NCBI RefSeq assembly: GCF_032854445.1
Contig: NC_088300.1
Span: 45,563,682-45,627,681 of the forward strand
Length of the DNA: 64,000 nt
Direction: 5' to 3'
From: Liolophura sinensis
Taxonomy: Eukaryota; Mollusca; Polyplacophora; Chitonida; Chitonidae
Shown: in pieces, positions 1 to 11,810 of the stretch
Layout of the letters: each line of letters begins with the position of its first letter
How positions within the stretch are numbered: the stretch's first letter is position 1
The notes under the pieces: generated by a model
Databases searched by the model: none
Told to the model about the DNA's origin: nothing
What the model saw: the letters and a program-made list of their open reading frames with translations, nothing else
Made by a program: the position numbers and the translations under genes

Positions 1-3000
1 TCTAAAGGCCGAACTCTGTCAGTATTGCCGGATCTAAGTACACTGTCGAATGCCATTGCGGAGTTTGCTCATGGTTTAAACTGGCGGGATGTTGTCCTTC
101 TGTCAGAGGGTATGTACATGCAAATATAACCTTTAAACGCATGACACCTAAAGATAATAACTAACTCAGATGTGTTACCTCATCAAACGTTATATCAAAG
201 TCGCTAGAACAGTGAGACAATTCTTGAGCGCTAGATCTTCTGAAACCTTTGCCTTTTAGATAAGAGAGATGTGAAGGGAAAGAAAATATACATGTGATGC
301 AAACATTGGTAAAACGACCATTAAAAACCGTATCTGAAAATACCTCCACTTTATTTTTTATGAAATTTTTTTTTCACTGAAACATATGCTGTTAAATACT
401 TTGTGTCGTAAGGTGGGCTCTATGGACGGTCCTGATAATGTGTATGTCCTGTGACGTCACAGTAAGTATATTCTGGTCTTAAACAGGTATTTAATTCGGC
501 TAGATTTTTAGTACAAAGGCACACATTACATGCCGGAAGTTCAGAGTAATTATTCACACCTGAACATGAAGGTGTAGAAAAGTTGAGTGACGTCATTGGC
601 TACATACATAAAGGTGTAGAAAAGTTAAGTGACGTCATTGGTTACACATACTAGTATTATTAATGTACACGACAAAATCCCACTTTGCAATCCAGACGTT
701 TTCAGACAATCCCTACAGATCTTAATTTTTTTTATGCTGATGCTTACTTTAGTTTAATGTTTTCTTTAAGCATTCAAATATATGATTATAGACCTATTTA
801 CTTTATTGTCTTGGCCACTTGAGAGATTTGATTGTAGTCCTATTTATTTTACTGTCATGGTCACATCAGAGAAATAATCATAGACCTATTTACTTTACTG
901 TCATGGTCACATCAGAGAAATAATCATAGACCTATTTACTTTACTGTCATGGTCACATCAGAGAAATAAGCATAAACCTATTTACTTTACTGCCATGGTC
1001 ACATCAGAGAAATGATCGTAAACTTATTTACTTTAGTGACATGGACACTTCAAATAATTGATCGTAAGCCTAATAACTTTATTGTCATGGTCACATCAGA
1101 TAAATGGTTGTAGACGTAATAACTTTATTGTCATGGTCTCTTCAGATAAATGATTGTAGACGTAATAACTTTATTGTCATGATCTCTTCAGATAAATAAT
1201 TGTAGACTGATTTCCTTTGTTGCCATGGTTACTTAGAGGACTTCTCGCCGGTGTTGAGTTTAAGTGCTTACAACATCCAAGTTCTGCCGATGAGGTTACC
1301 CTCCCGTATAGAGTCACCGACAGATGAGGAGCTGAGACAAATCCTCATCCCTCTGCGGGAGTCTCAGCGAAGCAAAATCATCCTCCACTCGATGAAGAAA
1401 GACGTTATAGACAGCGTAATACGAGCGGTACATATAACAGCCCAGTCTAGCTAAGTAGTAGAAAGCGCTCCTCGTTGAAAACCATAACCACTAATGAAAA
1501 ATCCAGTGGCCACTTGCGCTCTTAGCTTTACATGCACGTAACTTCCATGGCAATAGCTCTGGGATCGGTTGGCCATGTTCCCAACTTATCTGGCACATTA
1601 AAAGTGTGTTTCTGAAAGCTAAGCTCGAAAGAATGCCATGGCAAGCACTACTGTAGACAATAAGTCGCCATGCTAGGTACATGCCAGTAACGCCGAGAGA
1701 GTTTCGTGTAAGAGTACCCTGTTTTTTAACGTTATAAGATTTTCCAGATATGTTTGACAAGGTTGTCCTCTGGTTCCTGTCAGATTTCAAGAGACCAGAC
1801 CACGGCATGTTATCGAGATCGGCTTGAGCGAGACTTGAACCCATGCCCTCGGCTGTCAAGTACAATCGATCAACCAACGGAGCTACAGTTATTAAGCCCG
1901 ATGGGGACACCTCTCTTGATACTTTTTAAATTATGGTTTAGACAATGTTGCCGTCTAGAAAGTGATATCAGCACATTTTATACTCTATACTACGCATGGA
2001 CAATACCGTCAAATAGTGCATATGGTACGTACGTGCTTCCCTCTGTTCAAAGGTCTCTAATATCAGTCAGTTTTAGCTCTATTGGCAGTGACTCAAGACC
2101 TTTGCATGCTAACAGTAATGCCCTTCCCCTCTCTCATCCACAGGCTAAGAACCTCCATCTGCTATACCACAGCCTGGACTGGTTAGTCACCTACCCCGTG
2201 AGTTCATCCTCCTACCCTTGGGATAAGCTATATTGTGTAGTGCAAAGTATTAATCGTGCCCCTCTCTGGGAATTTACTTTTGTTATACTAATACAAAATA
2301 CACCGACAAAATGAGGATAATCCACAACGGAGTGGTCAGTTTAGCTTTTGGGCATTGTTGATGTGATACATCGTCATGTACACGAATCAGATGAAATCAA
2401 TGGATGGTCTTTCATTAGTTAATGCTTTGGCAGTACATGGGCTATAGATGACCACTTAAGCCTCCACAGGTCAATATTAACAAGGGACAGCGCATAAAAA
2501 TAAAAAATCGCCATAAAATAAGCTTGATATACATGACATTGCTTTTATTAATCATGAAGATGTTTATATGAAACCCATACAGATGATGAGCTTAGGTCGA
2601 CTTTGAATTTGAGAGGCTTTCTTTAACCAAAATACTGGATACATAATATGTGTTACCTAACGCCAATGTGACAATAGTTGAATTCCAATATCAAACACTA
2701 AGCATGGTTACTGTGTTTTAAATCTTTACTTAAATGTGAAGAAAACATAAAAATGACAAAGTTCAGATGAAAGAGTGCGAAAAGTTATGCCTAAATGTGG
2801 TCTTCAGTAGCCTATTTTTTTCCGATTTTTCCTTAAGGAGAGAAAGACACTTGAAAATAATTTTTGTATGGTGGGTATTTGGTATTTATAGTCTTTGTTT
2901 AATAATGTCATAAATGAAGGTGTAACAGGTTTAATAAATATTTTTGTACTAGAATTTGTTCTTTTCAGCTAACAAATGTATTAAACCTCAATTTGGATCA

Positions 3001-4916
3001 TATTTATGTTTTTAATATATTCTAAATGTCAGCATAATTTAGGTTAAATTATGGTTTTCAAACACTCTTTTCTCTGGAAAAAAAATCCAAAAAAAAATAT
3101 TAAAGGTCATATTTGCAAATAAGTTTTGACGCTCTCTTATCTGATTCTGGCATCATTTTTATGTTTTCTTCTCCTTTAAGTCAGAAATGATTTTGTTGAA
3201 AGTCTATTTTTCAGCCTGATAAGTTTAAATTTTGACTACCTCATCAGGGTTATTTTAAGACATAACAGAATTTGATCTGCTTGTACCAACATCGAAGCAT
3301 TGTACCCAGGTACCAGTATTAAGTTTTGATTTAAGCCAGAAATGGCTTTGTTCAATCGATCACTGGAGACCAAGAACTACCGAACGCTTTGTTCCATTTC
3401 TCACCGGGAATCGTTTAAAATTTATCGACTGTCTTTCACTTGAGAAAAAAACAACTAGATCTATAGCAAACAAGTAAAAAAAAAACAGACCACTCAGCCA
3501 CGTCACATCAGGCGAGCTGATTGGTAAAGTGCTAAACGTCACACCTGATAGATTACCTCAGCATATGTGGCTTCTCTTCTCGCAGGACTTTGCCGACATT
3601 GTATCAGGCCGCAGTACACTGTTACCGGGACGACTGTTTGGACTTCAGCTGGTCAGACCCTCAGCAGTTCCCAAAACACTCATCGGTTAGTATCCATCTG
3701 TCTACGACAGCTGAATTAAATGATTTAACGGTGTTATTGTTTCGTGCGTCAATCCCTTGGAAGTGATCACTGTATGGAAGAAACCAAGTCTGAGCACTGG
3801 GCCGTATTATACATTCTCATTTCATTCTTAGCATTGATATATAATGACCCGTACTTGTCTGCAAGTGTTTAACCCTGATACACAATGACCTATTCTTGCC
3901 CACAAGTGTTTATCCCAGATCCACGATGACGTGTACTTGTGTACAAGTGTTTAAACCTGATAGACAATGACATGTACTTGTCTATACTGTAGGTAACTTC
4001 TCGTCCTCTATGACCCGCCTGGACCTGGCGGTAGCTTTTGATGCCGTGGGGATTTCCCGGAATGCTATGAGTACACACGCAGCCTGTGATAAGTCAGACC
4101 ATGACCGAACCTTTACAGCTCAGATGCTTAAGGGGGTCTTACATAAATATGTGCGTATTTTTGGTAATGGCAATTGTAAAATTTCAGCGTTATTGTGTAC
4201 TTTTAACACTTTGCTGTATTCCTAGATTTTCTTGAAGCAAATTTACTTTCAGTATGGTTTATTTTGAATTTCTAAGCAAAGTTTATATAGCTTATACCAT
4301 TTATCCCATTCCATGCGTGGACATTGCCACTGATGCTAGAGGTTGACTATATACAGATTTCCCATTAATTTATTATACATAAACCGAGCGAAAACACAAT
4401 TAAACTGCATTTGCATAAAACAGCTATTTAGAGTTCTTCCGATAAAATATATAAATGCCACAAACTCTGTTGTCTTGGTTTGCATTCGTGAATAATATAA
4501 AAGGTACAACAGCCATGAACACATTATAACACATTTTATAGCGATGTCTTGTCTACGTTTATCACCGACGCATTTCGTGTAAAGGAGATAGAGGTGTATA
4601 CTAACTAATACCTAACCTGTACATTCACCATATTTTAGGAGAAGCCTTACGAAGGAGCGCTGGGCACATACTTCTGGGAGGATAAATACCCTCACCGACG
4701 TACAAATTACACCCTGGATATCCTGCTCTATAAAGGCAACGCCACAAAGGTGAGAACAAACTCAACTAGGTACACGGTCATTTACATCTTCACTTGATAA
4801 ATTTGTATTTATGCTCCTTGAGGAAGGCAGAAGTGTAGTAAGAATCATTTTATCACAGAGGACACATGTAAATTTGGCGTCTGTTTAACATGATCAACTG
4901 AATTTAATAGCCAAGG

Positions 4917-4987
<71 letters not shown>

Positions 4988-7900
4988 GTAGTGCATTTAT
5001 TTGGCGTCCTCATTCACTAATTTGAAGAGACATCACTGGATAATGATTGCAAATTTTCCGCTTAAACAATTCAGAGTTTTCCACCCGTAGTCGAATTACA
5101 CACCTTCATAAATGTCACCCTCGGCATCTTGCAATTTTCTTAGTTAGGCCTATTTCCATTTTTTACCCGAACTACGAAAGTTAATGCATGAAGGAAAACT
5201 CATGATGTAGAGGGCCGCTTGTCACAGTTCGTGCAAAATATAGTAAAAATGTTGATCGTGTATTCTTGAGCAAGGTGTAAGAGATTAATCATTATGTGTA
5301 AATAAATAAATGTCTCATGTGGTGTTACTGATTCCCTTTCGGGTGTGCACACACACATACGCCAATAATGTCAGCCGTATGTTGTAGCCTGTTCATGCCC
5401 ACTCCCTGGGCCTCCGTTTTTAACTGTTTGTTCCCATTGCCCAGATTGCGGAAGTGTACTTCGAGGACGGAGAGCACAATCTGACAATCTTGCAGATGCC
5501 CACTGACGACCCTAAGGAGGACGCGGTGTTCGGGAATCAGGATATTGTGCACATTGTAACGAGGCTGGTGAGAGATGTCGCAGGTTTTATATATATACAT
5601 ATGTCCGCCAGTAGGCGCAGTGTATTGTATTTTATCCTGTCGATCCGTCTGTCTGTCCTCGGGCGATGTACATTAGAATTGTTTTGCAGGTATAAATACT
5701 GTTTAAATTTTTGGCGGATACTTACTTAAGGAGGCGGATACATACTTACAGAGGTAACGATTTAACCATTACTCATTTGCCATGGTAACCAAATTCTGGG
5801 CTACAATTCATATTGTTTTGCTTGTTCAGTTTTAATTTTTGGTTGATACATTGGTTTCAGTGATAATATCTTATCATGAACTTTATAAAACCTTCGCCAG
5901 TACTCTTGATGCCGTTTACCCTGATACTGACGGAGAGGTCAGTTAGAATCCCTCTTTCTCCATTCTGCAGGAAGACCCATTCGTGATGTGCCGTGATGGG
6001 AAGTACGTAGGATTCAGTGTTGACCTTCTGAATGCAATCGCCAAGAACCTCCAGTTTGTCTACGAGTTATACGAGGTCGCGGATAACTCCTACGGAGAAA
6101 GGACGAATGGCCAGTGGAATGGGATGGTGAAACAGCTTCAATCTGGGGTAAGTCGGCGAAAAGCAACACGTTTTGGATAAAAGGAAACACACATAGTAAT
6201 ATTACTTTCATTCGTCATACGAAAGAAACTGCTGGTTTTATGACGAGGGTCAGGCACTTAGTGTTTTGGTTTTTGGAAGCTGGTGGGACGAAACCGCATC
6301 TAGCATTTTGCTTGACAAACCTTGTGAAATACTGCCGCATCAAAACCAGCGAGAGGTAAATTCGAATCGACAATTTGATTAGTCAAGAGTTGTCAAATGT
6401 CCATCAGATCCGCTTGAGAGGCCAACGAGGGCTTTTCGCAGTGTGCTGTCAGAACAATAGTGGCGCTTTACTAAGTGTAAAACACCTGCCGACAAACGTT
6501 GGGCTATCATTGCTGGAGTAATTAGTATAGTATTCCGTAATATTCCCCAGCGAACGGAAATTTCAACTTAAACAGTACTAATATCCCCTCTTGAAATAAA
6601 AGGGCAATCAAAGGATAGCCTTTGATTGCCTAAAGTCATTTAGAATTCCTCTTTCCAGGGGTATGCAGTAGGGTTCTTTCAGCAGTTTTCCAATTGTGTA
6701 AAGAAATGACCTGTCCGGTAACACCGTTGTGTACTTTGATTTTATAGAACGCTTCATTGGCCATCGGCGCATTCGCCGTAACGTCAGAAAGAGAGGAGGT
6801 GATATCCTTTTCCTATGCCATATTGTCCACCATGACGAGTTTACTGCTGAAAAAGTCCGAGCCTCAATGGAACTTCTTCCAGTTCCTGTGGCCGTTCTCT
6901 GTGGGTCTCTGGCTTATGATTGTCGCTTTCTTCTTTGTCGTGGGCATCACGATGTTTCTGATGAGCAAGTACGACCAGACCCAGCGGGCGTCCGTCCAGA
7001 GATTCGACTTGAAGGAGAGCATGTGGTATTCGTTGAACGTCCTGCTACAAGGCGGCACGGAGTATTCGCCACAGACCACCTGTACCCGGACGATCGTGGC
7101 CTTCTACTGGTTCTGTATCCTGGTCATAAATGCCGCCTACACCGCCAACCTGGCGGCCTTCCTGACCCTCCGACAAATAGACAACCGCCTCAAAGACGTC
7201 GGCGGGTTGGCCAGACAAACCACGGTGAAATATGGCGTGCTCAAATCCAGTGATGTGATGACCTTTTTCAACAGGACCAGGGAAGATCCTTACGAGCGCA
7301 TGTGGACCTTCATGAAGCTGAATGAAGATGAGGTCATACTATCCAATAGTTCGCAGGTTATCGAGAAGGTTGCCGCTGGAAATTACATCTTCTTGGCTGA
7401 TGGAATCGTCAATGAGTACTACGCCGTCACCCATTGTGGGATAGAATCCATCGAGCAGAATTTTGGCGGGAAACAGTTTGGAATAGGTCTGCCCAAAGGA
7501 GCTCCGTATCGTGATTCCATCAACAAGGCCATTCTTGAGCTGAAAGAAAATGGATTACTGGACAACCTCCGGAAAAAGTGCGTCTTTAGAACAATTTCAT
7601 TAAAGGTTCTTTCCTTACAGTGGCTGTGCCCCACATTGTTCGTTCAAGCTCGAACGAACATGGTGATGTATTGCCGCTGATATTATGAGGGTAGGTCTTG
7701 CACGTACATGTGGAAATTGAAAAGAGGCTGCATTTCACCGGTTACATATGACAATTTGCCAACTGTAACACTGTCGTCACTGCTCTGGTTGTACTCTCTA
7801 TATGCTGTAGTCTTTCATATTCATGAATGCTGTTAAACTGAACATACTACTAAAATCACATTTATCTTCTTCTGCGAAAGGTTCATTTTCTAAAAGTAAT

Positions 7901-8706
7901 ATCCAATCGTCTTTCGTCTTATCGACCAATTCCACTGGATACTTTTTTCTTTAAACTTCATTTGTGACAGCCATAAACAAATAGTTTTCAAATCATTTTA
8001 GCTAGACCCCATACACTGTGAATTGATTTTCTGCACAGGTGGTGGAAACCTCGACAAGACTGTGAGGATGACGGGGAGGACACGGAAAAAGACATCAAAG
8101 GCACCGCCGAGCTTAGCATCACCAACATGTTCGGGGTTTTCATCGTACTGGGTACCTCGGTCGTCCTAGCGATATGCGCTGAGTTGGGGAAACGGATATT
8201 CAAACACAGCAGAAAAAAGAAAAAACAAAAGGTAAGCATGGAATCGGTTTTCGTTTGGACGACATAACATTGTGGTACGTGTGTATAAGTCAGGGAAATA
8301 GAAAAACATTGCATCGGCGCCGAATAGTTATATGCTGGCGGTAGAGTGATTTAAAAAGAAAAGATAGAACTGACACTGGAATTGTTTGATCAAACGCAAT
8401 GCCAGGAGTCATCTGTAGGAATATGAAAAAAATAAATATACTGCATGATCAAATTTGAATGCAAACTTTTATAACTGAATCATAGATATAGACAATAGTG
8501 AAAGAGTTTTAAAATATTGTAACTGTCATCTTAACACTATGTATTACAATACTTATCAATACATTATCAATGTGACTGTTTTTAACCTTGGAGAGTTTTT
8601 TTTTAAAGAAAACAGGGAAATCTTATGAGGAAAATGCTGTTTACAGGAAGGCGATTTGGGAATAAGCAATAAGGCCAGTTCGGAGCAAGCTGTCCCCATC
8701 ATTTGA
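1..8706 (+). CDS. Ionotropic glutamate receptor subunit, 5' partial, 11 exons
   Basis: Subunit of a ligand-gated cation channel of the plasma membrane. I read exons 1-109, 1237-1427, 2144-2197, 3586-3685, 3993-4135, 4639-4749, 5445-5567, 5971-6147, 6748-7577, 8039-8231 and 8647-8706, all with GT donors and AG acceptors. They sum to 2091 nt, exactly in frame, giving the last 696 residues and a TGA. The first six exons are amino-terminal (LIVBP-like) domain; exons 7-8 and the start of exon 9 are ligand-binding lobe S1 (EDPFVMCRDGKYVGFSVDLL). Exon 9 also has M1 (WPFSVGLWLMIVAFFF), a pore loop with LLQGGTE, M3 with YTANLAAFLT, and lobe S2. The conserved KKWW is split between exons 9 and 10, which supports that junction; exon 10 also has M4 and a lysine-rich stop-transfer. 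A poly(A) signal is at 8959. The family is certain; AMPA, kainate or another class is not. Several ligand-contact positions are unusual (see findings). Confidence 0.93.
571..645 (+). repeat. Two-copy 42-bp repeat with CRE and inverted CCAAT in each copy
   Basis: The unit GGTGTAGAAAAGTT occurs at 571 and 613. Each copy is followed by GTGACGTCATTGG, which joins a palindromic CRE-like TGACGTCA to ATTGG, an inverted CCAAT core. A third TGACGTCA lies near 452. All are inside the first intron visible for the receptor gene. Confidence 0.7.
779..1215 (+). repeat. 46-bp tandem array in a receptor intron, about 9 copies
   Basis: Units of the form ATTTACTTTACTGTCATGG followed by TCACATCAGAGAAATAATC recur every 46 bp. 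Central copies are nearly identical and outer copies more diverged. The array ends just before the acceptor of the exon at 1237. Confidence 0.85.
1745..1912 (-). repeat. tRNA-derived SINE head, minus strand
   Basis: The minus strand has an A-box-like TAGCTCCGTTGG followed about 40 nt later by a B-box-like GGGTTCAAGTC, the pol III promoter layout of a tRNA-derived SINE. The body may continue toward 1500. It lies in an intron of the receptor gene. It is too degenerate to be a tRNA gene. Confidence 0.5.
4918..4984. repeat. (AT)n microsatellite
   Basis: About 67 bp of uninterrupted AT dinucleotide in the receptor intron after the exon ending at 4749. Confidence 0.97.
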
Positions 8707-8958
8707 TATCCCCCGACTAAGGCAGACCTTCTATCCCTGTCCCTGGAGAACATCCTCGCTAAACAGGTGTGTTTCGAGTCCGATCAGGAATAAGCAGCCC
8801 CAGTTCACCAACCTTGTGGCGAGTTCAGCTTCTCATCACACTAGGAAATAGCCAAGTCGTCTTAAATTGTTTTGAGTTACCGTTTTATTTCATTTATTTA
8901 TTTATTTATTTGTTACGTTTTGAACAAGTTAAACAATTAAATGATTATACTGAAGAGA

Positions 8959-8964
8959 AATAAA
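8959..8964 (+). promoter_or_regulatory. Poly(A) signal AATAAA of the glutamate receptor gene
   Basis: AATAAA about 250 nt after the receptor stop codon, the first canonical signal downstream. It is preceded by a TTTA-rich run (about 8889-8911). It probably sets the 3' end of the transcript. Confidence 0.55.
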
Positions 8965-10035
8965 TTTGAAAACCTAGATACCAATTTTGTCGGTTAATTT
9001 GTAAAGTGTACTGTATACCATGTTTGTATCTCAAAAGCAATTAAAGTATTATATTTCATGGTTTTATGACACTCGCAAAACGCTAAGTAAAAGACAACGT
9101 TTCATGTTTTCGCTAACTGGCCTGTGGACAAATGAAAGACTGCGAAAGTGGGATAGAAAATACTGACCTTAAGGTTTGCCTTAGCTTAACAAGGACATCA
9201 CCATGAAATGAACATGTTATTATCAAAGGACGTTATTATCGCCAAGATTGGTCTTTATTCTCATACTATGCGACTTACTTTTTTGATAGATTTGTTTGGA
9301 TGTTGTTTTCTCGTGAAATTAATTGGTGTCGTGCATGCTGTTGTATGTTTCGCTGATAATTCGTACAGTGTATATATCGTCGATCAAGATATGGTACAGT
9401 TACAAGAGGATATGTATTCGATCAACTCGTTTTTTAAATGTGAATTAATTTTGTTTAATATACAATGCCATTTCTTTAAAATGAAAATAGCGATGTTTGG
9501 GATAAACTATTATAAAATATATTAGTCCTCGTGTGAAATACTTTTCAAGTTTTTAAGCATTTCATAGCAGCTGTGTTTAAATAAATGTAAAAAAAAAACA
9601 TTATGTCGAACATTATGTATACCATATGTCGAATACATTTATGTATAACTGTGGAAGTAATTACATATTCAAATACTGTCTTTTAAACATATATTCACTT
9701 ATGTAGTTTTTCTTCCAGTTTTACACCTCCTTTTATATTTTATTCATTTGCTGAGTATTATGCAATATTCATCCATTATATAGGCTGATAGCTTATGAAG
9801 GGGATATAATTTATGATGACAATTAACTATCGAGAATTTCATCCCGTTGATTGGTAGGTGATCTGTATGGTTATAACAGTGATTGATTGATCGTTTGTAT
9901 TGGTGATTGATTCGTGAATTGATAAATCGATTGATTAGCTGATGACTGACTGACTGACTGACTGATCGATTTAATGATAGATGGAATCTATGCGTCGAAA
10001 CAGACATTCGTATACCAGCTGTCAGACAAAAAGGA
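8965..10035. other. Intergenic, no gene seen
   Basis: AT-rich spacer between the receptor and PGP copy 1. It contains GATT-rich simple sequence near 9885-9975 and short open frames with no recognisable similarity. Confidence 0.6.
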
Positions 10036-10262
10036 TTTATTTTTTATTTATTTATTTGATTATTGTTTTACGCCGTACTCAAGAATATTTCACTTATACG
10101 ACGCCGGATAGCATTACGGTGGGAGGAAACCGGGCAGAGCCCCGGGGGAAACCCACGACCATCCGCAGGTTGCTGTAGACCTTCCAACGTACGACCGAAG
10201 AGGAAACCAGCATAAGCTGGACTTGAACTCACGGCGACCGCATTGGTTAGGGGACCAAAAAG
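10036..10262 (-). repeat. SINE family A copy, minus strand
   Basis: Begins with a TTTATTTATT tail, then TTTTACGCCGTACTCAAG, ATATTTCACTTATACGACG and GGGAGGAAACCGGGCAGAGC. It ends in the tRNA-related part near GGACTTGAACTCACGG. The same order recurs at ten other places in the window. Confidence 0.88.
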
Positions 10263-11214
10263 GACGCTCCAGGTCAATAATCGCAAGGCCAATAACGAAA
10301 GTATGAATGTAAGCCAAGTACAAAAATAGGACGTAATGTTGGAAAGACGCACAGTATTGTTTTGGCGACTGGGTGAAATCAGTATTCAAATCGTGAACCA
10401 TGCTAGAATATAAGTTGTCAAACATGTGCAACCTATTTTCAAAGAATACACTGAAGAAAATCCCAATACACGTGCACGATTGTTGACATTTTTCGCTTTT
10501 GACCAAGGACACAATCTTCCACCAAGTACATTTAGGTCAGCGTGTACAATGATTTCAGTCAGCTCAAAGCGGAGGAAAAATTGAATACACTGCCACTCAA
10601 ATATGTATATAGGGCAGGAGTATATATAGATAATTGATTTCTAAGAACTTTTCTTTGTTAGATGGTGATGTCGACACGATCTGCCAAACTAATGCATGCT
10701 TAAGTAACGGTATTATCGGGTTTGCTGCCTGATTCTGAGGTCTTTTCTTCGAAATCCGAAGTCGTCTCAGCCAATTTTCAGCACAAGTGTGTGTGCTACA
10801 TGCATATCCAGAGAGTGCAATCAAAACTGTATGCTTAAAATACCACAATGACATCTACCAATGTTGTATATGTTTGTTTGTTTGGGACACTAGTATACAC
10901 TGTCTCCTTATTCATAAGTGCCTAACGGGAAAATACCAAGTCTAAGATAAAGTTCGTAATCATGAGCAATGAAGTTCGCTCGGACTACTTTTTACCTCGG
11001 TGTTTATTTTGGGCGTACACTGCTCCAACATGTTATACATGTAACTGTAATAATGTCAAACTCAAAATGCAGACACTGTTGGAGGAGATAAAGCACTTAT
11101 AATGTTAGTCTGACACTTTCTAAAAGTGGTAGTTTTATCACCGTACAAAATGATAAGAAAATGTTTCCAGGTGTGTTCTGCACGTTTATGATTTGTTTCT
11201 CATTACAAATGTTA
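10263..11214. other. Intergenic, no gene seen
   Basis: Spacer with no convincing open frame, upstream of a tandem array and PGP copy 1. Confidence 0.5.
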
Positions 11215-11230
11215 AAACTTTTTCTAATCT

Positions 11231-11420
11231 AACTTACAAACAAGTGTTATGCTGAAAAGCCTTCTAATGTAACTTACAAACAAGTGTTACGCTGAAAAGT
11301 CTTCTAATGTAACTTACAAACAAGTGTTACGCTGAAAAATCTTCCAGTCTAACTTACAAACAAGTGTTACGCTGAAAAGTCTTCCAGTCTAACTTACAAA
11401 CAAGTATTACTCTGAGTAAC
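11231..11420 (+). repeat. 40-bp tandem array, 5 copies
   Basis: AACTTACAAACAAGTGTTAC starts at 11231, 11271, 11311, 11351 and 11391, an exact 40-bp spacing. The array ends about 390 bp upstream of the PGP copy 1 start codon. Confidence 0.92.
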
Positions 11421-11810
11421 ATACATGTGCGCACTCACATTTTACAGCATGTAGGCCTAAGATGTACCATTTTAACACTTCGAAAATGTTGACATTTCAG
11501 TGTTTGCGTTGTTAACAGAGTGTGTAACAATCGATAGGCCTATCGTCGGTAGTCCACTATAGAGTGTGTAGTGTGTATAGACCTACTGAGCATAAGAAGT
11601 TCCATTTTACGAATAAATTTTTACACTCTTTCATCTAAAGTTTTATTTTTAAGTTTTCTCCATGTTGAAATACATTTCGCGACATGTGTGAGGGTAATTG
11701 TGATAGAACAGCCTGTGTATTCAGAGACAGTACTAACTAGATTATGAGCGGAGTGTCAGCGAGAATTCCCGAGTGAACCCCAGAACCACCGGTGTAACCT
11801 GCTGAGGAAG

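Noticed and set aside
1754-2314. 186-codon open frame on the plus strand
   Set aside because: It overlaps a SINE head and a true receptor exon in another frame; no protein-like character of its own.
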